The translations under genes and the position numbers were made by a program. Shown piece after piece: positions 56,001 to 64,000 of a stretch of 64,000 bases of DNA. Within the stretch, counting starts at the first letter, position 1; each line of letters starts with the position of its first letter. The stretch spans positions 620,001 through 684,000 of the forward strand of contig RSEE01000008.1 in assembly GCA_003971905.1 (NCBI GenBank), given 5' to 3'. The stretch comes from Moniliella sp. 'wahieum' (lineage: Eukaryota > Basidiomycota > Moniliellomycetes > Moniliellales > Moniliellaceae). Under the pieces are notes generated by a model. It made no database searches. It worked only from the letters and a program-made list of their open reading frames with translations, and had not been told where the DNA came from.

Positions 56001-57062
56001 GCGCTCCCATTTCGCCCACTTACTGGTAGAATAGGTCCGATTTTCAACAGGGAGTAACTCTGTCCCAGCCCTAGGATATGGATGAAATCTGGTGCCAGGT
56101 AACTTGCTGTAAATGGGATTGCGTTCTTGTCGCTCCAGTTGCGCGGGTACGGGGTCGGCGAGTTCTTCCACTCCCAACACATGGAGGGGCAGGGAACACT
56201 CTCCGATCATTGGATCTACTTTATCCATCTCGATGGTCTCCCACAGAGAACCAGTTGACGCAATTAGCGCGAGGCTTATATCCGAAGGGATGATACCAAA
56301 TCGGGGACATAAGCTTGGGGGAGACGGGCAAGGCGAAGAGATTTGGAAGAAAGGTTGAGTCCAGCTTGGGCTTGAGCCATTACGACGCTCAATCGGGTGT
56401 CGTGGGAAGGGTAGAGCGTCACTTTTGTGACTGCATTTGGTGGGGGTTGGAAAGAGCCGATTCGGACAACCCAAATGTCCACGGGGTAGAGGTCAATGCT
56501 TAGATTTCCACGGGGGGGTGCGGCTACAACGACGCCGGGGAAAGCGGTCCGTCGACCTTATAATCTGAGCTAGAATAGGAAACAAATCAGGCAGGCAACG
56601 GTTAGTCTCGCGCTGTTTTGGGTATTGTATAGAGTGAAGACGGGAGGACTACTCCTAAACGACGAATATACGTACCCATTTGCTAGAGAGAGCCAGATGT
56701 TTTCGGGGACTGTGAAGAATTCCTCTTCACGCAAATTCCGGCGGAGATGAGAGAACCGTCTGGTCCGGTGGACCAGCAGCAAGGCGCCATGTTTGGATAT
56801 GCCCACTTTCAAAGTACTTAGGAAGCACGTACCATGTCTCCCCCAGTCCAAACGGAATGTTATAGCAGAGGGCACATAAGAATTCCTCAAAAATGGCGGT
56901 AAAGGGAGGCCAGAAACTTTCCCTCCTAGAGTTAAAAAAGCAGGAGGCGACGGAGTGGGACGGTAGTAACGGGCTCGAGCGACGAACTGGGTCGGACTGC
57001 TCTTCAGGAAGAAGGATTGGGGGCGGGAGCGGGGACGAGCTGCGAAGTCGTTTGGGTGGCAT
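53095..57062 (-). CDS. Ubiquitin-specific protease, DUSP-Ubl-UCH architecture (UBP12/USP15-like)
   Basis: A cysteine protease removing ubiquitin from proteins. From the start MPPKRLRSSSPLPPP (57062), an N-terminal DUSP-type region (GETWYVLPKYFES, LREEEFFTVPENIWLSLANG) and a ubiquitin-like region (VVRIGSFQPPPNAVTKVTLY to VGECS-type end) precede the catalytic domain. The Cys box is GLDNLGNTCYMNSAIQCLSH, the QQD motif is FEQQDSQELLAFLLDAL, the zinc ligands are CSTCKRE and CTNCERRR, and the His box is YGLQWGGHYTAFARP followed by WYQFNDDTVTPI. An insert of about 300 residues between the two halves is normal for the UBP12 group. The C-terminus is Ser/acidic-rich (DPFSSSSSSPSVSKEDEE). Frame breaks fall near 56700, 55690, 53970 and twice around 53480-53420; introns in the N-terminal part are possible. 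Confidence 0.92.
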
Positions 57063-57900
57063 GGTCTCGTGGAGAGAGAACATGTTGCCCATTTTTAGTG
57101 TTCAAGTCACACTGCAGCCACCGAAAGAAAAGCCGTAAGGTGTGGAGGAACGGGAAATGTGGGAGGTGGGGGTGTCGGAGGTGGAGGTGGGTTTAGGTGG
57201 AGGTGGCGGGCATCTATATCGCCTTTCTTTCTCTATGCGACGATGCCACATGACGTGGCCACTGTTGTTCGTGAAAGAGAGGTGCGACAGGGTGTGTATG
57301 TGGTCAAAACCCGACGCACAAACCCCCAAGAATTTGTGTACCTCACCCCAAACGTGAGTAGACTTCCACATTTGCGTTGTGCACAGTATGACCCTAACCC
57401 CGCGCGGTACCCACAGACCACCTATATGCCAGTGATTATACTAGTCACGTATATGAGTGCTACTCTATGTAGTAGTCACTACTACCTAGTCTATTATAAC
57501 GCGCTACTACTATACACCTCATTAGTAGTAGTATCTCTCTAGTTCCCTTCTATACTGTCGAGCAAGATACAAAAATCCACTGTACAGGGAAGACGCGCAA
57601 AAGGGATGAGGTCGATGAGGTGTAGAAGCATAGGCAAGAGCAAGAGAAGCAAGTTAAAAAACAGAAGGGGTAACAATGAGTAGTACGAGAGATTGCGAAA
57701 GAAAGCATGGACAAAGCATAGAGTATAGGGGAAGAGCACTCGGATTACGCATTCGAGACGATCCCAATGTCGCCTTCATTACAGAAGCCATTCAAGCTTC
57801 GACTGAGGCCGAAACATGTACTGTTGTAACAAAACTGAACATAGTGGCGGAAGAGCGAGAGAGTTGGCACAATCGGCGGCGTTGACAACAAGCTCTCAGC
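57063..57900. other. Intergenic, UBP12 upstream region
   Basis: A GGAGGTGG-rich patch (57160-57210), a TAC/TAGTAG-rich AT stretch (57420-57540). No gene seen. Confidence 0.5.
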
Positions 57901-59887
57901 TCAGGCCTGCTGTGTCTCTTCGGTCCAGGGCCTGCTGCTGCGGGCCTGATGCTGGATCCAAGCTGATACATCGCCCGAGGGGCGGTACCGGCGACCGTAC
58001 CCACTCCCTTCGCCATCAGGACGGGAACGGCGCCGGGCAAGTTTGCGTGTCTCGCCTTCTACCACACCTGCCAGGCTCGACCCTGGGCGGCGTAGGCTGC
58101 CCTCGGGGTAAAGGGTGGCGGGAGCGTAAGGGTCATACTCGTCGTGGGAGGGCGCCTTGCGCTTGTTGGAGGGGAGCGGATCACTTCACCATACAATGGT
58201 TCCGTGGCCTCGTATGGATCCAGGTTCAGGTTGGCCACATGGGACGAGACGGACTCCAGAACTAGAGCGGCGCTGGCCCGCGCGTGGCTCTGTGCCAGCG
58301 GGGTCTGACTCGGAGCAAAGGAAAGGGGCGCTGGGTCCCCTTGGCCGAAGGCTCACTTGGGGCGGAAGTGACAGTGGCGACATCGGTCGCAATGGAATGC
58401 GGGTTTTCCGAGGACGGAACGGAACGAAGCGGATCCGGTTCCTCTTCTTCGTTGCGGACCTTACCGTATTGTCCCCACCAGCCAGAGGCATACGATGTCC
58501 CTTGTTCCTTTGTCTGGCGGAGGGTGGGGAGAGCCTGCAGCCGCACCGGCTCCCCCTCCAATGGCACAGCACGGCGAATCGGGCTCCTTGGGCGCGGTCC
58601 AACGGGTCCTATCCGTGCCTGATTCGATCCACGGGACCCTGTCGAGGGTGTGTCGTAGCTGAGGGAATAGTAGCTCCAGACCTGGTCCGCATCAAATCTC
58701 CTCCCCTGGTGGTGGATGTGGACTTCATGCGCACGTGCCCGTTTTGCTTCCGAGAAGAAAACTCCTGCATTGACATCTTTTCTCGTGGGCGGGTAAATGC
58801 ACCAGGCCGCGGGCGTGGTCCTTGGGTGCGTCCTTGCCGCACTGGACGCTCAGGGGAAGGCGGGCGGTGCTGGTACATTCCGCCCTTTTCAGGAGAAGCG
58901 TTGAGCACCAGTGGCGCATCCTCCTCCAAGTCAGGACGGTAATCTTCCTCCAGAGGAGCTTGGGGGCGTGAGGTAGAGGTGAAGCGGAGAAGACATATGG
59001 TTTGCTATCCAATTTGGAGGGGGGTAGCGGGGGCATATCTCCATACCCTTCCAGCTCAGGCTGGGTGAACTGTGGTGGCGCGGGGTCGCTAAACGGGTTG
59101 GAGAATGGGTCATTCTGTGGCACGGGAGGAAAGTAGGTTGGCTCGGCCAACCCAGAGTGGTGGGCTTGCTGGGCGGCATAGGCCAGTGCCGAGTTGGCAT
59201 GTTTGGGCGCTTTCTTAATGATCAAGGGAACAGTTCCTTCGGAGACCATTTCCACGGGTTCTACTGGCGAGACGGGGCGGCCGTAGCGATCTCCGGAGAC
59301 AAAGGGATCAATGGCGGCGCGGTTGCTGAAGGGGTCGTCGGCCCTGTGGGCCAGGGAGCCAAAGACAGCCGCGGCCGAGGAGGGATAGGTGGGGTCGTCG
59401 TCTGTGAGCATGGCTCGGTGTGTGGGGCCCGGGCCCCGATGGCCACGTAAGACGGTGTTCTTCTCTGCTTGAGAGCGGACGTGCTGAGTTGCGGAAGAGC
59501 CTGGGCGGCGGCGACAGAGGTAGATGAGGCCAGCCATGAGTGCGACCCATGCAATGGCGCCAAAGAGGAGAAGAGCGGGGTGGTGAAGAGGATGTGGCCA
59601 TTGCCATAGACAATGCCCTCGGGGAAGTCGCCTGGGTTGGCTGCGGCGAGGTCCGTGACAACCTCGGACGCCTTGATGGATCTGGGGGCGAGTGCCTGGG
59701 AGGCCGCGTGGGCGAGGGAGCGGGTGGGGGGCATTCTGGTGGCGCCCGGGGCGGTGCAGCGTCGAGGCGTGGCAGCGGACGAGGGGTGTGGGCGGGAGTG
59801 GCGGGCAGGCAGCGGGGGTGCTGGGCTATAGCGGGCCGGCGTGCGGCGAGGCAGGATTGTGCACTGAACATCTATCTGCGCAGCCAT
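57901..59887 (-). CDS. Single-span membrane protein with long cytoplasmic tail, unrecognised
   Basis: The N-terminus (MAAQIDVQCTILPRRTPARY, then Pro/Ser/Ala-rich, then EVVTDLAAANPGDFPEGIVY) leads to one clear membrane helix (LLLFGAIAWVALMAGLIYLC) with the stop-transfer RRR at about 59510. The tail contains repeated DPFSN/DPFVS motifs, a Tyr/Pro stretch (PTYFPPVPQNDPFSNPFSD) and a basic, Gly/Arg/Tyr-rich end (SGYGRRYRPSGDVSAWIQHQ) stopping at 57901. NPF/DPF-type motifs can bind EH domains or AP-2 appendages, so a link to endocytosis is possible, but this is inference. Frame breaks lie near 59580, 58950, 58600 and 58270. I know no family. It is tandem with UBP12 and FMP27 on the same strand. 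Confidence 0.55.
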
Positions 59888-60449
59888 CCTGCTCGCCCCG
59901 CCTCAGCTCGCACGCAGGGCCAGTGTGGGTGCTGGCGGCTCAAACCATGCGAGGTGCGGCGCCGGGCGTCGACAGCCAGCATCCACTCCAGTCGTTGAAT
60001 GTTCAAAACGGGCATCGATTGAACCTTCAAAGGGCTAGAGTTTCAAGTTTACCTGGTAACATCGCACGAACGCCAGCGCTGAGTCTGAACGCTGACTTCA
60101 ACCTTCACCCGAGGATGCTGGTGCGTGTCCGTCGGGCACCCCCCTGTCCCGCAATCTGAGTAGGCTATTGGATCCCTCTCGGCGCCATTCTGCGTGGACT
60201 GAGGCTTGAACACTTCTTTCCGCTACTCATCTCTTTCTCCTTTGGGGCTACAAGCCCACGTTGCGAAAAGAGGCTGATGAAACATCATGATGGGCTTATG
60301 ATTTCCACACTGGCAGGTGTCCGTGTTCTCTTTTCATCCGTCTAGCCTGGAAAACATACCAGAGGTGCAAAAATGCGAAGCAGCAGTATATGAGTGGTAG
60401 TGAATCCGGTGAAGGGTGGTATGCAGTGCTTGGGCGACAAGGAGGGAGA
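59888..60449. other. Intergenic, FMP27 3' flank and membrane-protein promoter
   Basis: Includes GTTGAAT/GTTCAAA/ATTGAAC remnants around 59994-60030 that resemble decayed GTTCAAC heptads. No gene supported. Confidence 0.5.
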
Positions 60450-63400
60450 CTACGGAGAGTGGGGGAGGGCGGGGTAGGGGGTCGCTGTCGCCGAGTGCGG
60501 GATGCTCCGTTTGGGGCATGGGGAAGGTGGAGGCGTGTACGGGGTATGCAGGCGGCTGAGGCTGAGCAGGTTGTGGACTCTGCCCATGTCGTTGGAACGG
60601 GCGCCAGAAAGCGCACTGCCCGAGGGAGCGCGCTGCATGCTGCTTGTTGCCCCAAGCGCGAGATCTCCATCGAGGTCAGAATCGGAGCTGGCGGACAAGT
60701 ACCGGCCAGCTCTCTATCGGGGGATTTGGGCTCGGCAGTTCTCCCCGCGCTGAGCCTTGGCCGCACAGAAGCGGCTTGCTTGCGCACCTTGTCTCGCAGC
60801 GCTAGGCGCTTGGCGACATTTCTGGGGCGATGCCGAAGGAAGCCCTTAAGGATTGTGGTGCGCTGGCTCCAAGCAGCAGCTAGAATCCAATGTCAGCACC
60901 AGTGCGTCAGAACAGGGGCAAGGGCATGAGACAAACCTTTCTTGAACGCATCCATGACAGCCTCCAATGTGCCTGTGGTTTGTCTCAGTTCCAGGGGGGG
61001 CGTCTCGACGACCGAGTCGTAGAGGTTGACCAGTTTGTTGTCCCCGCGATAGGAGAGGCAAACAAGCGTTTTGGGAATGCGAACATACACAAACGTGCGA
61101 TTCCGTGCTGCCCGCTCCCGCATCACCGATGCAATCTGCATCGTGGTCAGATCCACATCGTCCATTCGGTCAAAGTCGGGGTGCGACTTGCCCGCAGTCT
61201 TGTTCTGCCCTCGCTCTAAGCTCAACGATACAGTGGAGGCATCGCGGTCGTTGCTGCCCGGACGGAGCCGTGCTGCCTCTCGCGTAGGGCTTGACCCCTC
61301 CTGTGTGGGACTGCTGCCGCGACCACCCGAAAACTTGAACACTCCCGAGCGTGTGGAACCACGATCCGCACGGGCCTGAGAATCCGAGTCACGTTGGCTC
61401 GCAGAGTTGGGAGAGGGGGTCAATATGTGTCCGGCCACCCTCAGGCGCTTTTTCTCGTCCAACTCATCCCCTTTTTTGTGGCGCGATGGAAAGACGTATT
61501 CAGCAATCTCTTTGCCGATCGACATCTCTAATTGGACATTCAGCGGGTGGATATCCACTTCAAATCGATCCACAATGTCGATCCCACCGACGGGAGCTAA
61601 CACTTGCCAAACGGCCTCGATGAACCGTTTGTTCTCAGCCATGTAGTGGCCGTTGGCCTCCTTGTACTTGCTAAAGATGAGGGGGAAGATTGCATCCGGC
61701 CGCACGTCCCGTGCCTCGACGTCACAGATCGACAGGGCATTGGCGATGGAACTGTCAGTCTTGCTAACCCATGTGAAGCTGGTGCCATGGACGTGAAGTT
61801 CGGCTAAATGTTCGGCTTCCAGCTCTGTTCGGCGGAAGGCGAGACGGGACTTGGCGGCGGTACGGAGCATGGTCCAGACAATCTGCTCTGCGTTGGCCTC
61901 GAGACGCAACGCACGCTTTTTGTCGGAGTCCTGGCCCGCTTGCTGGTCCTGAGCGGTTTTGATAGCGCTCATGAAAAGAGCCAACTCATCAATCAGGTCA
62001 CGTAAGTGAGACGTGCACTCCCCCGCGTCAAGCCGGCCCTGCTCATTCAGAAATGTGTAACTGGCCTCGTAGTCTTCGTGGAGGTGGGAAGCTGCCCAAA
62101 TTTTTCTTGTAATGACGATACAACGCGGGTCAAGTTGTGCGAATCGGTAAAGTCAAAGGCCAATAGCAAGGTTTTGAGACGCTCTTGGCGCTGCTTGTAA
62201 GCGGGATCACTGTACAAGAGCAATTTGGTTGCACTGTAGATCGCTCCAAACTGGTCCGCATCGGCAACCACTTTTAGCGGGGCGCGGTTACACGGACCAA
62301 ATTCGTCTGGTGAATTAGATGTTCTTGATCCTTTGGGACTTGCATCGGCGTCACAGCCGTATCCTCGTTAGCCAGACGAAGTGGATTGAAATGATCGTAC
62401 TGCACCATGGGCGCAAAATGGGAGCTAAGCTGGTGAAAGCCTTCCCAGACGGTTTGATGTTCCTCCTGGTCGAACGGGTCTAGAAGCGCCTCGATCGGAA
62501 GCACACGGGTGCATCGGCCTTGGCAACCCATAACTTGACACTGTCCGCAATGAAGAAGGTTCTGTTGAGAACGTGAGAGTTGATCTCGTGATCTAATGCC
62601 ATGGGGTCGTGGACGCTGAAGGTGGTAAGACGCAAGCGCACGGCTGTAAGTACGACGGAAGAGGCCCTGTCCAGATCGCTGCGAAGAATGATCTGCGGAC
62701 GCAAGATGGCGCAGACAGTACTCTTGCGTATCTCAAGCTCGGGAAGGATTCCACGATATGGATCGACTATCAACGACGGAGCAAGTGGAGGGGTGCCTTT
62801 TTCCTCCGTCGTAGTCGCTCCTGCGGAATCGAAGAGACGAATCGTGTCATCCAAGAGGGCGCGAAGCATTTCCGCTCCTCCCCCAGGAGCAGCACTGGTA
62901 TCGGGTTTCTGCCCCAAACGCAAATCTTGGATACTTTTGAGGGCAGCTGCTCGGAGAAAATGAGCCTGAGCCCGACGCATACCTCTGGAAACGTAGTACC
63001 GGAGGAGGATGTTCCTTGTACTCTCCGTCCAGAACAAAATGGGGCAATGCACCACATAACGATTGGAAAAGCGTTCCCAATGCCCATGAAGCTCGCTCAG
63101 CTCTCGTCGACGAGCCACCGTTTCGTCCGGTACATACGTCGGAACGGTCCACAACCCATCCGAATGGACTTTGCTCTTCGTGCGGAGAAGATCATCCGGA
63201 TCTTCCTGGTGTTTCTGGAGTTTATGCTTACGTCGATGGGTTTGCACCCCGCAGCCGTCCATTTGGGCGGGAACGAGTTCAGTAAAGTCACGAATAATGT
63301 GAATCGATCGTTGGCGGTGAGCCGTCTTCGGCTCCGTACGCAGTTCAGCAATTCGCTCATTTAGCAACTTTTGTTGGACCTGGTCCGGACCTAGAACGAA

Positions 63401-64000
63401 TTACAATGTTAGTACTTTATTATCCGGATCGATCATGAGAGAAGACGTACTGTGGCATTGGCCCATCAAGCATCTGTGTGTGCCTTCGTGGCCAAACTTG
63501 CTCTCGCCGTAGGCGCCCAAATGAGCATGCTCTCCTGCCTCTTTGGCAGCGGCGAAATTACCCTCCTTCATGGCACGTTCTTGATCTGCTTTGATCTGAA
63601 GTTCAATCTCTCTCCGCGTAGGAGTGCGGCGGAAGTAATTGGATGCAGGCCACTCCAGAACCTTCTCGCTACGAGCGCGAGCGGACCGCAACTCGGGTAC
63701 TCGGCCAATGCGTGAGCCCAATTCCACGTAATCCCGCATGTCCCCCAACCACTCGAATCGCCTTGCGACTCGTCTGGACCATCTTGCAGGAATACCGCCG
63801 CAGCCGAGTCGTCATTAAAATCATCGGCTTTGTCCCCCACATTGCAGCCCAGTGGGCCGCCCGACCGAGGTCGAGAATCCTGGCCGCACAGACCCGCATC
63901 TCTCCCCCTCGGCAATCAACCTCAGCAGCACTAATGGGCTTGTGGAGTCCAGTCTGGGTTTTTCCGGCAGCGTTCTTGAAAAACGTTTCTTGCTGCCGCT
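60450..64000 (-). CDS. FMP27/BLTP2-type bridge-like lipid-transfer protein, C-terminal part (5' end outside window)
   Basis: These very long proteins form hydrophobic grooves that move lipids at ER-plasma membrane contacts (yeast Fmp27/Hob1, human BLTP2/KIAA0100). Visible landmarks in order: WPASNYFRRTPTRREIELQI, RYVVHCPILFWTESTRNILL, QIILRSDLDRASSVVLTAV, VHDPMALDHEINSHVLNRTF, IVDRFEVDIHPLNVQLEMSI, RNRTFVYVRIPKTLVCLSYR and TTGTLEAVMDAFKK, which follow the C-terminal third of the family. An intron (GTTTGT at about 60945 to TTCTAG near 60882) precedes the last part, which is basic then Ser-rich (LSASSDSDLDGDLALG) and ends at 60450 if one frame break near 60700 is bridged. Other breaks are near 62530, 62280, 62040 and 63380-63470, the last region possibly an intron. 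The larger N-terminal part lies beyond 64000. Confidence 0.85.

Overview
The window is nuclear DNA of a fungus, most likely a basidiomycete. Protein-coding genes carry short spliceosomal introns (46-117 nt, donors mostly GTACGT/GTATGT). Both tRNA genes contain an intron next to the anticodon. The gene set (IRA/neurofibromin, ARL1, tripeptidyl peptidase II, UBP12-type deubiquitinase, FMP27/BLTP2, Sec7-PH ARF-GEF, UNC-93-like and hexose-type MFS carriers) fits a filamentous or yeast-like basidiomycete. I cannot name genus or species.

Layout. 0-15.6 kb: end of an IRA-type RasGAP (+), then on the minus strand ARL1, a SAM-domain protein and a secretory serine carboxypeptidase, then a Ser/Thr-rich single-span membrane protein (+) and glycerol-3-phosphate dehydrogenase (-). 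15.6-28.2 kb: gene-poor, repeat-rich DNA holding one membrane-anchored Pro-rich protein (-), a 491-nt pure GAA-type purine tract, scraps of a reverse-transcriptase element and many 7-bp-period arrays. 28.2-34.1 kb: a sugar transporter (+), a solo-LTR-like repeat and an unrecognised gene (+). 34.7-40.2 kb: tripeptidyl peptidase II (-), tRNA-Gly (-) and a fructosyl-amino-acid/sarcosine-oxidase-type flavoenzyme (-). 42.1-52.0 kb: UNC-93-like carrier (+), tRNA-Ile (-), Sec7-PH ARF exchange factor (-) and a coiled-coil protein with a K/D/Q/A repeat (-). 52.0-64 kb: a second solo-LTR-like copy, a DUSP-Ubl-UCH deubiquitinase (-), a single-span membrane protein (-) and the 3' end of an FMP27/BLTP2-type lipid-transfer protein (-).

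Working together. There is no operon or evident biosynthetic cluster. Several genes serve membrane traffic and lipid handling (ARL1, Sec7-PH, FMP27, GPD), and others serve protein turnover (carboxypeptidase, TPPII, UBP12). They look like ordinary housekeeping neighbours.

Two general properties matter to a reader. First, most long genes change reading frame one or more times, usually where a run of identical bases looks one base short; this looks like consensus error more than gene decay, so CDS spans below cross such breaks. Second, intergenic DNA is sprinkled with short tandem arrays of period 7, most of them a 6-bp palindrome of the form A-x-y-y'-x'-T plus one base. This shared architecture is the most unusual signal I found.
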